Positions 39,139 through 47,944 of a DNA stretch of 64,000 nucleotides are shown in pieces. Below the pieces are notes generated by a model, which saw only the letters and a program-made list of their open reading frames with translations, did no database searches and was not told the DNA's origin. This DNA comes from Paenibacillus pasadenensis DSM 19293 (lineage in GTDB: Bacteria; Bacillota; Bacilli; Paenibacillales; Paenibacillaceae), in the NCBI RefSeq assembly GCF_000422485.1, contig NZ_AULW01000015.1, positions 186,001-250,000 of the forward strand, written 5' to 3'. Position numbers and translations under genes: made by a program. Within the stretch, counting starts at the first letter, position 1. Each line of letters opens with the position of its first letter.

Positions 39139-39733
39139 GGCGAGCCCCCTCCTGCTTGGCCAGCTGCTGGATGAGCAGCACCTCGCCTTTGTTCATGCCG
39201 AGCCGCTTGGCGATCTGCTCCACGGAGAGGCCTTGCTCATGCAGGTCGAAAAGCATCTTGAACCGCTGCCTGATGCCCGACTTGGACGCTGGCGCCTGCG
39301 CCGAGGCGGCGGACTCGGCAAGCCCTTCCTGCGGCGCTTCGGCCGGCTGCGAGGCAGCGGCAGCCGGAGCGGCGGGACGTTGCCCGGCGGGTCCGCCGGC
39401 AGCGGAAGCCGCCGCCACCGACGCGGCCTGCAGCTCCATCTCGCGCTGCAGCCGCGTGCAGCGCTCCTCGAGCTCGGCGATCCGTTCCTCGCGCCGCCTC
39501 GCCTCTTCCTTCTCTTGTTCTTTTGACGACAGCACAAGGCCGGTCAGATCCCGCTGGCTCTGCTCCATGTTTTCCATGAACTGTTCCAGCGCGAGCTCCA
39601 TTTGCTGAAGTCCGGCGTCCGAAGAGCCTTCGCTCTTCGTCTTGTTCGCGCCGCGTCCCCGCGCCAGCAGATTGGACCAGACGAGCACCACCGCTCCGAC
39701 GAGGACAATATAGTGCCAGGGCTGCATGTTCAT
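39125..39733 (-). CDS. swrB: SwrB-like membrane protein (DUF6115 type)
   Basis: A 202-aa single-pass protein: N-terminal membrane segment (about 6-22, WHYIVLVGAVVLVWSNLLA), a long coiled coil (about 40-105), an Ala/Pro/Gln-rich linker and a C-terminal helix-turn-helix-like tail (HEQGLSVEQIAKRLGMNKGEV). B. subtilis SwrB, which promotes flagellar type III export assembly, has the same arrangement and sits at the same place, between sigD and rpsB. The AAGGAGG site fixes the ATG at 39733. It is longer than B. subtilis SwrB (167 aa), with the extra length in the linker. Confidence 0.72.
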   Translation of the reverse strand: MNMQPWHYIVLVGAVVLVWSNLLARGRGANKTKSEGSSDAGLQQMELALEQFMENMEQSQRDLTGLVLSSKEQEKEEARRREERIAELEERCTRLQREMELQAASVAAASAAGGPAGQRPAAPAAAASQPAEAPQEGLAESAASAQAPASKSGIRQRFKMLFDLHEQGLSVEQIAKRLGMNKGEVLLIQQLAKQEGARHEAS

Positions 39734-39776
39734 CGTCCGTCCTCCTTCTCCTGTAATCTCTGCGATCCCAAGCGGC

Positions 39777-40097
39777 TTACAAGCGGATGTCGATCCGGCG
39801 GCCTTTATACGGATGCGCCGTCCGCTCTTCCGGGAGCTCTCCGCTTTCCGCCTTGCCTCGCCTGTCGCCGGCTTTCGCGCCGCCGCTCCCGCTTTCTTCT
39901 TGCCGGTAGCCGATCTTGGCGTCGGCCCGGCTTTCCAGCTCGGTGCTGCGGCTTCGATCCTGCTCCGTTTTTTTGGCCGCCTGCTCCGCCTGCTGCCGCG
40001 CCTCTGCGGCCAATCGGCTTTGCAGCTGGCTTTGCTGCATTCCGGTTTCCTGGGTCTTCGGCACGGACACCTGCAGATCGACCGGTCGATAAGGCAT
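39777..40097 (-). CDS. Small hydrophilic protein of unknown function
   Basis: A 106-aa charged protein beginning MPYRPVDLQVSVPKTQE, then a Gln/Ala/Glu/Lys-rich helical region and a low-complexity Gly/Glu/Arg tail. No membrane segment or enzyme motif is visible. GGAGGAGG precedes the ATG. It lies between fapA and the SwrB-like gene in the sigD cluster; short proteins with a similar RPLDLQ...PKT start are common beside fapA/sigD in Bacillota as far as I recall, but I assign no function. Confidence 0.6.
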   Translation of the reverse strand: MPYRPVDLQVSVPKTQETGMQQSQLQSRLAAEARQQAEQAAKKTEQDRSRSTELESRADAKIGYRQEESGSGGAKAGDRRGKAESGELPEERTAHPYKGRRIDIRL

Positions 40098-40157
40098 CGC
40101 ATCCTCCTCCTTGCAGCTGCCTTCCGCATGCCGCAAAAGGCTTGCTCGGCAGCGCCG

Positions 40158-41561
40158 CTAGACGATCTGGCCCATGTGGATCTCGCCTTCGATGAAGCGG
40201 AACTGCACGCGGGACGTCGGCTCCTTGATGAACCGGGTATAGCGTCCGATGACGATTTTCGTTCCCCCGAATACGGTGCCCCGCACCTCGACCTTGGCCG
40301 TGCTCGAATCCTCGAGCGAGCGCTCGATGTCCAGGATCCGGTCCCGGGCCTCCTCGATCTCCTGCACCGCCTGCTTTTTCGTCGCCGCCAGCTTGATCCG
40401 AAGGGCCAGCTTGTCGGAAGCGATCGTGCCAGCCGCCGCCATCTGATCGAGAATGGCCAGCGCCTTTTCCGTCTTGTCGAGCGCTTCGCTTTTCGACCTT
40501 ACGGCGATGCGCAGCTCCTTCAGCTCCTCGCGCAGCTCGGGCTTGACGCCGACCTCGATCGACGTGGCCGTCGACATCGTATTGCCCGCGGTGCGCACCT
40601 GCACCGTCTCGCCGGCCTGCACGACGCCGCCGACGAGCAGCCCCTTGGCGCCGCCGCAGACGACGTTCCGGCCGGCGCGCACCTGCGAATGCATGATGCT
40701 CTGGCTGACGAGCACATCCTCGCCGGCGAATACCGTGCCGTCCTGGATGAACGAGCAGCGGACCGAGTGTCCCGCCTTCACCGAGCCTTTGCCGCCGCCC
40801 ATGATGCCGCCGGTGATCTCGATCGATCCGTCCGTCTCCAGCTCGGCCCCCTCGACGCCGCCGACGACGCGGATGTCTCCGGCCGCCCTCACGCGGAAGC
40901 CTGTCAGCACATTGCCGCGCACGACGACGGTCCCGACGAAATCGATATGGCCGGTATGATAGTCCACGTCTCCGTTGACCTCATAAACGGGGAACACATT
41001 GATCGAGTCGCCGCCGGTAATCGTAAACAAGCCGTCTATCGCCGCATAGACCAGCGTCCGATCGGCATTGCAGACGACGTTTTTGCCCGCTTTCAGGCGC
41101 GCTTCCTTGCCTTTGCGGCCCGGGACCGCGATTCCGGTCACCGTTTTTCCCGGTTCGCCTTCCGTCGCGGGCAGCTTGCGGGCGATAAGCTGGCCTTTCT
41201 GGACGTTCAGAATCTTTGACGTTTCCTTGAAGTCGACCTTGCCGTCCTCCGACTCCTCCGGCCGCTGGTCGGCATTCATCTCGACGACGTAAGCGATCCT
41301 CCCGTCCTTGCCCGTTTTTGGCGGGAGGCCATGGGCGATCGGAGTCTGCTGCAAGGAATAGGAGGCCGGATCGTTCGAGATCGCATGGAGCAGATCGTAC
41401 TGAATTCCATATGTAATGCCGCTAGCCCTCAGGAATTGCTCGAGCTCGGCGGCCGTGCAGGCAAAATCGTCGTCGCAGCGGATGAACTGCAGCAGCGCCG
41501 TCATCTGATCGGGAGCCACGTTTACGCTTAGCCGCTGCTGCAAGCCTAGCTGTTCCTTCAT
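40158..41561 (-). CDS. fapA: FapA-family (DUF342) polymer-forming protein
   Basis: A 467-aa cytoplasmic protein of the DUF342/FapA family. The N-terminal domain (about 1-160) is followed by a right-handed beta-helix of repeated Gly-rich turns (about 165-330: GDVDYHTGHIDFVG, GTVVVRGNVLTGF, GDIRVVGGVEGAEL), a coiled coil (about 335-420) and a C-terminal beta segment. The founding member acts in polar flagellum assembly and polarity; here the role is inferred from neighbours. It lies 15 bp after sigD and is not part of the B. subtilis motility locus. GGAGGTC precedes the ATG. Confidence 0.85.
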   Translation of the reverse strand: MKEQLGLQQRLSVNVAPDQMTALLQFIRCDDDFACTAAELEQFLRASGITYGIQYDLLHAISNDPASYSLQQTPIAHGLPPKTGKDGRIAYVVEMNADQRPEESEDGKVDFKETSKILNVQKGQLIARKLPATEGEPGKTVTGIAVPGRKGKEARLKAGKNVVCNADRTLVYAAIDGLFTITGGDSINVFPVYEVNGDVDYHTGHIDFVGTVVVRGNVLTGFRVRAAGDIRVVGGVEGAELETDGSIEITGGIMGGGKGSVKAGHSVRCSFIQDGTVFAGEDVLVSQSIMHSQVRAGRNVVCGGAKGLLVGGVVQAGETVQVRTAGNTMSTATSIEVGVKPELREELKELRIAVRSKSEALDKTEKALAILDQMAAAGTIASDKLALRIKLAATKKQAVQEIEEARDRILDIERSLEDSSTAKVEVRGTVFGGTKIVIGRYTRFIKEPTSRVQFRFIEGEIHMGQIV

Positions 41562-41576
41562 CGTTCCGACCTCCTT

Positions 41577-42365
41577 CTAGGAGTTCTGCATCAATTGTTC
41601 CTTTTGCTTGGACAACGCGCCTCTCAGCCGAAGGATCGCCTTGGAGTGCAGCTGCGAGATTCGGGAGGGCGAGAGCGACATGACCTCGGCGATCTCGCTC
41701 AGCGACAATTCTTCGTAATAGAAGAGGGAGACGACGATCCGCTCCTTCTCCGTCAGCTTCTCGATGCCTTTCACCAGCGATTCCTTCAAGTAGAACTCAT
41801 GGACCTTATGGTCCGGATTTTTGGCCTTTTCGTCGACGAGCAGCGACATGCGAGTCTCGCTCTCTTCCTCTCGGATCGGATCCTCGAGCGAGCAGACGGT
41901 CGTGACGGCGATTTCCTGCAGCATGACCGTGAATTCCTTTTCCGACACCTGCAAATAAGAGCTGATCTCGAAGTCGCTCACCGAACGCAGGTATTGCTGC
42001 TCCAAGTGCTGGTAGGCTTCCTCGATCCGCTTCGCTTTCTCGCGCACCGATCTCGGCACCCAGTCTCCCTGCCGCAGGCCGTCGATGATCGCTCCGCGAA
42101 TTCTCCAGGATGCGTAGGTCTCGAACTGCAGGCCGCGCTTGTAATCGAATTTATCGATCGCGTCGATGAGACCCATGACTCCGTTGCTCGCCAAATCATC
42201 CTTCGATACGTTTTTGGGAAGGCCGATCGCCATCCGGTTCGTGACATAGTCCACAAGCGGCAAATATTGCTCGATCAGCGCCTTTTTCGCGTCCAGATCC
42301 TGCTCCTCTTTCCACTTTTCCCACATTGGCATGTTGGATAAATGAGGCGCCTTGGGCTCAGTCAT
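41577..42365 (-). CDS. sigD: RNA polymerase sigma factor SigD/FliA
   Basis: A 262-aa sigma-28 directing late flagellar, motility and autolysin genes. Region 2 includes LIEQYLPLVDYVTNRMAIGLP and DYKRGLQFETYASWRIRGAIIDGLR; region 4 includes KLTEKERIVVSLFYYEELSLSEIAEVMSLS with SPSRISQLHSKAI. The ATG at 42365 has AAGGAGG ten nt upstream. It follows the fla/che operon, with a 152-aa gene of unknown function between cheD and it. Confidence 0.96.
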   Translation of the reverse strand: MTEPKAPHLSNMPMWEKWKEEQDLDAKKALIEQYLPLVDYVTNRMAIGLPKNVSKDDLASNGVMGLIDAIDKFDYKRGLQFETYASWRIRGAIIDGLRQGDWVPRSVREKAKRIEEAYQHLEQQYLRSVSDFEISSYLQVSEKEFTVMLQEIAVTTVCSLEDPIREEESETRMSLLVDEKAKNPDHKVHEFYLKESLVKGIEKLTEKERIVVSLFYYEELSLSEIAEVMSLSPSRISQLHSKAILRLRGALSKQKEQLMQNS

Positions 42366-42458
42366 CGTCCTCAAGCCTCCTTAAGCTTTCGCCATCCAGT
42401 TCCTCGTCGGTCCGACCGGACCTTGCCTGGCTTCGTCGGCCCGGGTTGCAGCCGAGCT

Positions 42459-42917
42459 TCATTTGTCTTCCGAATTCCACTGCCGCACCGCCTGCAGCAG
42501 CTCCTGCTCGCTCGGCTCCTCCCGCGTCGCGCGCAGCTGGGGAGGGGACAGCGGCTGGAAGGCCGCCGCGTCCCGGGCTGGGGCGGGCGCTCCGCGATCC
42601 TCGCGGGCCCGCTCTCCCTCAGGCGCCCTCCACCCCTCGCGCAGCAGCTCTTCCAAATCCTCGCTGCCCGCAGCCTCGAGGTCCAACGCCGACCCGGCCG
42701 CTGGCGTCCCCGCTTCCGCGGCCGCAGCGGACGCCGGGTCCGGCAGCGTGAACGTGAGCAGGAACCGCAGCGCGTAAGCGAGCAGCCAGAATGCCGCCGC
42801 CGCGGCGAGAGCGCGCGTCCCGCCAACTTCCCAAGGATTGCGGCCGGCATTGAGCAGAAGCGTCAGCAGCGCGCCTCCTGCGGCGATCCAGCCGTTGATG
42901 CGCCATGAACCTACCAT
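42459..42917 (-). CDS. Small two-helix membrane protein of unknown function
   Basis: A 152-aa protein with two hydrophobic segments (about 7-22 and 37-55), the first starting MVGSWRINGWIAAGGALLTL and the second ending before FTLPDP, then an Ala/Glu/Arg-rich acidic tail to residue 152. AAAGGAG lies 11 nt before the ATG. It is five bp after the cheD stop and 93 bp before sigD. B. subtilis has no gene here. Composition and ribosome-binding site support coding; I recognise no family. Confidence 0.6.
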   Translation of the reverse strand: MVGSWRINGWIAAGGALLTLLLNAGRNPWEVGGTRALAAAAAFWLLAYALRFLLTFTLPDPASAAAAEAGTPAAGSALDLEAAGSEDLEELLREGWRAPEGERAREDRGAPAPARDAAAFQPLSPPQLRATREEPSEQELLQAVRQWNSEDK

Positions 42918-42922
42918 CTTCG

Positions 42923-43417
42923 CTACAGCTCCTTTGTGCCATTCTGGGCGGAACGGATCGTAAGGATGCCCGTTTCCGAATCCAGCTCGATGGTGCGTCC
43001 GTAATTTCCGCCGGTATCCTCGGCCACGACCGGAATGCCGATGCGCGAGAGCAGCAGCGCGCAGCTTTCCACGTTTCTCGGGCCGATGCGCAGCGAGTCG
43101 CTCTGCGCGAGAGAGGCGAACATCTGGGCTCCGCCCGCCATCTTTGCGTTCATCCGCTCCACTCTCGCCCCCGCCTTTTCCAGCTCCTCGATCAGCAGAG
43201 GAACAGCCGTGTCGGCATACTTGGCGCGATTGAACGGAAACTCGCGGGCGATGGAGGAGTCCGGCAGCATGACATGGGCCATGCCACCGATCTTCCGTAC
43301 GGCATCGTACAGCGTCAGTCCGACGCAGGAGCCGAGACCGGTCGTCCGGATGCATTCCCCGCGCACAGCGACGCCCAGATCGGCCATGGCGACCTTGACG
43401 ATCGGCTGCTGGATCAT
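42923..43417 (-). CDS. cheD: Chemoreceptor glutamine deamidase CheD
   Basis: A 164-aa deamidase of chemoreceptor glutamines that also pairs with CheC in B. subtilis-type adaptation. The catalytic Cys lies in TTGLGSCVGLTLYD and the His in GGMAHVMLP; KMAGGAQMF is also typical. Its ATG overlaps the cheC stop as ATGA. Confidence 0.95.
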   Translation of the reverse strand: MIQQPIVKVAMADLGVAVRGECIRTTGLGSCVGLTLYDAVRKIGGMAHVMLPDSSIAREFPFNRAKYADTAVPLLIEELEKAGARVERMNAKMAGGAQMFASLAQSDSLRIGPRNVESCALLLSRIGIPVVAEDTGGNYGRTIELDSETGILTIRSAQNGTKEL

Positions 43418-44034
43418 GGCACGTCCACTCCGAGCGAACGGAACAGCGTCGGGAACGAATCGGGGTCCGGAATCAGGAAAAACTGGCCCTCGATCTCCTC
43501 CCCGTCGCCCTGGAAGCGCGTCTCGACCAGCAGCGCCGCATCGCCCATCTCTCCGTATTGCATGAGCCCGTAAGCGAGCACGGCGCCAGCCATGTCGAGG
43601 GCCACGGCTGGCACGCTCGGCGATAAGGCGAGGCGCGTCAGATCGGCGAGAGAGGACAAGTAGGAGCCGGCCAGGATGTTGCCGATCTCGCTCAAGGCGG
43701 ACAGCTCCATTTCCGAGTACTCCAGATCCTCCTCGACTTCCATCGCCGCCAGCCTTCGCAGCAAGCGCTTGGCGGCGACCGGGTTCATGATGTAGAACAG
43801 ATTGCCCGGAGCATCGCCGTCCACCCTCAGGAACACGGCCACGACAAGCTGTTCGGCTCCGCCCGCGCGTTCGGCGACTTCCTCGAACGGCACGAGGCTC
43901 ACCTTGGGCACCGCCATGTCGACCGGACGATTCAGCAGCGTGGACAGCGCGGTCGCCGCATGGCCGGAGCCGATATTGCCGACTTCCTTCAGCACGTCGA
44001 GCTCGAATTCGGCAAGCTTGCCGTATGACCTCAC
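43414..44034 (-). CDS. cheC: CheY-P phosphatase CheC
   Basis: A 206-aa phosphatase of phosphorylated CheY and partner of CheD. Both phosphatase motifs with Glu and Asn are present: VLKEVGNIGSGHAATAL and ALSEIGNILAGSYL. The start is uncertain: a GTG at 44034 has GGAGG ten nt upstream, whereas a TTG three codons earlier lies against that site, so I use the GTG. It overlaps cheD and follows cheW. Confidence 0.94.
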   Translation of the reverse strand: MRSYGKLAEFELDVLKEVGNIGSGHAATALSTLLNRPVDMAVPKVSLVPFEEVAERAGGAEQLVVAVFLRVDGDAPGNLFYIMNPVAAKRLLRRLAAMEVEEDLEYSEMELSALSEIGNILAGSYLSSLADLTRLALSPSVPAVALDMAGAVLAYGLMQYGEMGDAALLVETRFQGDGEEIEGQFFLIPDPDSFPTLFRSLGVDVP

Positions 44035-44039
44035 GCCGA

Positions 44040-44501
44040 TCAAGCCTCCATCTGTTCCAGCTGCACAAGCTCCGATTTATTGAGCACCTCGGACAGGTTG
44101 AGCATGACGAGCAGCCGTCCGCCGTCGGTCTTGGCGACTCCGCGCAAATACTTGGCCTGGATGCCGCCGACGACTTCCGGCGGCAGCTCGATCTGGTCGC
44201 TGCTGATATCCGTCACATCGTTCGCTCGGTCGACGATGAAGCCGACCTCCATCTCGCCGGAGCTCACGACGATGATCCGGGTCGCTTCCGTCTGCTCCGT
44301 CTCCGCCAGTCCGAATCGGCCGCGCAGGTCGATGACCGGCACGACGACGCCGCGCAGATTGACGACGCCCTTGACGAACGCCGGCGTTTTCGGCACGCGC
44401 GTAATCGGCATGAGCCGCTCGACCGTCTTCACCTTGTCGACCTCGATGCCGTACTCCTCTTCTCCGAGCGAAAACACGATCACCTTGATGTCTTCAGCCA
44501 T
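44040..44501 (-). CDS. cheW: Chemotaxis coupling protein CheW
   Basis: A 153-aa scaffold linking CheA to receptors. The SH3-like fold signatures are VIVFSLGEEEYGIEVDKV, VKGVVNLRGVVVPVIDLR and VGFIVDRANDV. The ATG at 44501 has AAGGAGG nine nt upstream; an ATG three codons earlier abuts it. It lies between cheA and cheC. Confidence 0.96.
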   Translation of the reverse strand: MAEDIKVIVFSLGEEEYGIEVDKVKTVERLMPITRVPKTPAFVKGVVNLRGVVVPVIDLRGRFGLAETEQTEATRIIVVSSGEMEVGFIVDRANDVTDISSDQIELPPEVVGGIQAKYLRGVAKTDGGRLLVMLNLSEVLNKSELVQLEQMEA

Positions 44502-44520
44502 AATTCCCATCCTCCTTCGC

Positions 44521-46563
44521 TTATTTGAAAAGCGCGTTCGGGTCGATGATCAGGGCAACCTGGCCGTCTCCCAATATCGTCGCGCCGGATACCGCAGGCG
44601 TCTGTCCAAGGTAAGCTCCCATCGACTTGAGCACAATGTCGCTCTGCCCGATGAAGTCGTCGACGATGACGGCGGCCCACTTGTCGCCCTTGCGGATGAC
44701 GATGTACTCGCTCTCCTCCTCGTCATCCTCGCGATAGTCGGGAGCGCCCAGCACGCGGCTGAGGGAAACGACCGGAATGACTGCATTGCGGTAGGAGAGC
44801 ATCCGATTGCCGTGAACGGTCAGGATCGCTTCCCGCTTCACGATGCCGGTCTCGACGATCGACGTGAGCGGCACGGCGTACTTCTCGGAGCCGAGCTTGA
44901 CGAGCATCGCCGTAATGATCGACAGCGTGAGCGGCAGCTGGATGCTGAATTTGGAGCCGACGCCCGCCTTGCTCTCGACGGAGACGTTGCCTCCGAGCGA
45001 AAGGATCTTCGAGCGGACGACGTCGAGCCCGACGCCGCGGCCTGAAATGTCCGAAATCTGGTCGGCCGTGCTGAAGCCCGGCGCGAAGATGAGGTTGTTC
45101 ATCTCGTCGACGGTCAGCCTGGCGGCCTCCTCGGGCGAGAGCACTCCGTTCTCCACCGCTTTGGCCTTCACCTTGTCCGAGTTGATGCCGCGGCCGTCCT
45201 CCTCCACCTCGATGAACACATGGTTGCCGCTATGATAGGCGCGCAGCCAGATCGTGCCCGTCTCCGGCTTGCCGGCCTGCAGGCGGCCTTCCGTCGTCTC
45301 GAGGCCGTGATCGAGAGAGTTGCGGAGCAGATGCACGAGCGGGTCGCCGATCTCGTCGATGACGGTGCGGTCGAGCTCGGTGTCCGCTCCGGTCACGATC
45401 AGCTCGACCTTCTTGTCGAGCGAGCGGGCGAGGTCGCGGATCATCCGCGGGAAGCGGTTGAACACGGTATCCACCGGCACCATCCTCAGCTTGAGGACGA
45501 TGTTCTGCAGGTCTCCGCTGATGCGGGACAGATGCTCGACCGTCTCCGTCAGCTCTCCCCGTCCGATCTCCGACGACAGCTGCTCGAGCCGCGAGCGGTC
45601 GATGAGCAGCTCGCTGAACAGGTTCATCAGCGCGTCCAGCCGCTCGATGTCGACGCGAATCGTGCGGGAAGCGGCGGGAGCTCCGCCAGCCGGCTTGCGA
45701 GCTTCCCCGGCTGCGGACGGCTCGGCCGGCTTGGCGGCAGGCGCGCTCGGCGCCGCTGCGCCGGCAGCCGGCTTGGCGGCAGGCTCCGGGCGCGCCAAGC
45801 GCTCGAGCGTGCCGGCATCCAGCTCCTCGGCGCGAGCGGCCGCGACCTCGGAGATGCCGCCGACGGCTTCCTCCAGTCCCTTGGCGTCATGCTCCGTGAC
45901 GAAGATGACGGTGAACGAACGGTCGAACTGCTCCTGCTCGAGCTCGGTGACGGAAGGAATCGACTTGACGACTTCTCCTTTTTCCTCCAGCAGGTTGAAC
46001 ACCATGTAGGCTCTCGCCGCCTTGAGCACGCAGCTCTCTTCGAGCGAGACGTCGATGCGCAGAGCCTTGAGGCCGCTGTCCATCGACTGCTTCAGCACGG
46101 ACAGCTGGAATTCGTCGATCGCCGCCGAAGGACCGGCCGGCGCTGCGACCGCGGCCGCCGCCGTCTCGGTCCGGGTCAAGTAGCTGCCGTCGACGATCGA
46201 CTTCAGCGCGCCGACGATGCTTCCGACGTCCGCCTTGCCCTGGCCTCCGGCCGTAATGTCGGCGACCATGCTCTCCAGCGCGTCCAGTCCCTTGAACAGC
46301 ACGTCGAAGATGAACGCGTCCATCGCCAGCTTTCCATTGCGGACCAGATCGAGCACGTTTTCCATCTCGTGGGTGAGCGAGGCGAGATCCTCGAATCCCA
46401 TCGTGGCGGACATCCCCTTGAGCGTATGCGCCGATCGGAAAATGACCTGGACGATGCTCAGATCGTTCGGATCGCCTTCGAGCTTCAGCAAATTCTCGTT
46501 GAGGGCTTGCAGATGATCCTGGGATTCATCGATAAACATGGAAAGATAAGCGTTCATATCCAT
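44521..46563 (-). CDS. cheA: Chemotaxis histidine kinase CheA
   Basis: A 680-aa sensor kinase. HPt domain with phosphoacceptor His in RSAHTLKGMSATMG (about 49), a CheY-binding P2 region (about 160-240), an Ala/Pro-rich linker, a dimerisation helix pair with TIRVDIERLDALMNL, a GHKL ATPase (HLLRNSLDHGLE, GRGVGLDVVRSKI) and a CheW-like C-terminal domain. The ATG at 46563 (MDMNAYLSMF) matches B. subtilis; an upstream GTG lies inside the Shine-Dalgarno. It lies after cheB. Confidence 0.97.
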   Translation of the reverse strand: MDMNAYLSMFIDESQDHLQALNENLLKLEGDPNDLSIVQVIFRSAHTLKGMSATMGFEDLASLTHEMENVLDLVRNGKLAMDAFIFDVLFKGLDALESMVADITAGGQGKADVGSIVGALKSIVDGSYLTRTETAAAAVAAPAGPSAAIDEFQLSVLKQSMDSGLKALRIDVSLEESCVLKAARAYMVFNLLEEKGEVVKSIPSVTELEQEQFDRSFTVIFVTEHDAKGLEEAVGGISEVAAARAEELDAGTLERLARPEPAAKPAAGAAAPSAPAAKPAEPSAAGEARKPAGGAPAASRTIRVDIERLDALMNLFSELLIDRSRLEQLSSEIGRGELTETVEHLSRISGDLQNIVLKLRMVPVDTVFNRFPRMIRDLARSLDKKVELIVTGADTELDRTVIDEIGDPLVHLLRNSLDHGLETTEGRLQAGKPETGTIWLRAYHSGNHVFIEVEEDGRGINSDKVKAKAVENGVLSPEEAARLTVDEMNNLIFAPGFSTADQISDISGRGVGLDVVRSKILSLGGNVSVESKAGVGSKFSIQLPLTLSIITAMLVKLGSEKYAVPLTSIVETGIVKREAILTVHGNRMLSYRNAVIPVVSLSRVLGAPDYREDDEEESEYIVIRKGDKWAAVIVDDFIGQSDIVLKSMGAYLGQTPAVSGATILGDGQVALIIDPNALFK

Positions 46564-46599
46564 AATCGAGTCCACACCTCCTGTAAGTTGACCGTTCGG

Positions 46600-47919
46600 T
46601 TAGCCGAGGCAGCGGACGGAAAGCTCCTTGGCGATCGACGAGAGCGGAAGCACCGTGACGCAGCTTCCATTCTCGACGCAGCTGCGAGGCATGCCGTAGA
46701 CGACGCAGCTTTCCTCGGATTCGGCGATCGTGCTGGCGGCCCCGCTTTCCTTCAGCTCCAGCATGCCCTTGGCCCCGTCGCTCCCCATGCCGGTCAGGAT
46801 GACGCCGTGCCGCTTGAGGCCGCCATGCGGCACGAGCGAGCGGTACAGCACGTCGACCGAGGGGCGATGCCCGCTTACCGGCTCGTCCTGCGACAGCCGG
46901 ATGAAATACCCTCGCTCATCCCGGTCGAGACGCATATGATTGCCTCCGGGAGCCAGATACACATGGCCCGTCATGACCGGCTGGCCGTCCACGGCTTCAT
47001 GTACGGTCAGCGGCCCGGCTCCGTCGAGCCGCTTTGCGAGCGAGGCGGTGAAGCGCGGCGGCATATGCTGCACGATCAGCACCGGAGCCGGCAAGTCCTC
47101 CGGCAATCCGGCGATCAGCTCCTGCAGCGCGCGCGGTCCGCCTGTCGACGTGCCCACGGCGATCAGATGCTCGAAATTGCGGCTGCCTGCCGCCGCTCCG
47201 GCCGTGGCGGCGGGACGGAGCGGCTTGGAAGCGGCGGGGCGTCCAGCCTTCGGCTCGGCCCCCGCTTCCGGCCGCGGCCGAGCCGAAGGTAATCCGGCCG
47301 GCTTTTCAGGCTTGGCGGTCGGCAGCTTCGGCGCCGCCGAAGGCGATCCAGCCGTTCGGCCTGCCGGCTTGGCCGCAGCGGCCGGCAGCTCCGTTCCGCC
47401 TTTGCCGGCACCGGCCGCCGGAACCGAAGAGCGGCGATCCGGCTGGCGAGGCTTCGCCGTCTTCGCCCGCTCTGCGGCCAGCGCCGCCTCTTCGTGCTGA
47501 CGCCTGATCCGCTCGCGGATGAGGACGGCCGTGTGGAGCTTTTCCCTCAGCAGCCGGCCGATCGTTGAGATCTCGCCCGGCGGAGAGCTTGCCGCCGGCT
47601 TGCGGATGAAGTCAAACGCGCCTTGCTGCAGCGCGGCGATCGTCAGCGAGGTGTGCTCCTCGCTGATTCCGGAGAACATGATGACCGGCAGCGGATTCGA
47701 GGCCATGATCGCCTCCAGCGCGTCGATTCCGTTCATCTCCGGCATTTCCAAGTCCAGCGTCATGGCATCCGGGTCGAGGCGGGAAGCCGCCTCGATCGCT
47801 TCGACGCCGTTGCGGGCCATGCCCGCCACCTCGAACGCCGGATCCTCCTCGATCAGATCCTTGATGACGGCTCTCATGAAGGCCGAATCGTCTACGACGA
47901 GCACTCGATATGGGGACAT
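46600..47919 (-). CDS. cheB: Chemotaxis methylesterase/deamidase CheB
   Basis: A 439-aa response-regulator methylesterase; the usual length is near 350 aa. The receiver domain has the phospho-Asp in MTLDLEMPEMNG and KP in FIRKPAAS. The catalytic domain has Ser in GTSTGGPRAL, His in VQHMPPRFTASLAKRL and Asp in GMGSDGAKGM. The excess is an Ala/Pro/Lys/Arg-rich linker (about residues 150-240). AAGGAGAG precedes the ATG at 47919; an in-frame ATG seven codons upstream lies in that site. It follows flhG. Confidence 0.96.
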   Translation of the reverse strand: MSPYRVLVVDDSAFMRAVIKDLIEEDPAFEVAGMARNGVEAIEAASRLDPDAMTLDLEMPEMNGIDALEAIMASNPLPVIMFSGISEEHTSLTIAALQQGAFDFIRKPAASSPPGEISTIGRLLREKLHTAVLIRERIRRQHEEAALAAERAKTAKPRQPDRRSSVPAAGAGKGGTELPAAAAKPAGRTAGSPSAAPKLPTAKPEKPAGLPSARPRPEAGAEPKAGRPAASKPLRPAATAGAAAGSRNFEHLIAVGTSTGGPRALQELIAGLPEDLPAPVLIVQHMPPRFTASLAKRLDGAGPLTVHEAVDGQPVMTGHVYLAPGGNHMRLDRDERGYFIRLSQDEPVSGHRPSVDVLYRSLVPHGGLKRHGVILTGMGSDGAKGMLELKESGAASTIAESEESCVVYGMPRSCVENGSCVTVLPLSSIAKELSVRCLG

Positions 47920-47944
47920 CCGCCGATCTCTCCTTGTCATGAAG

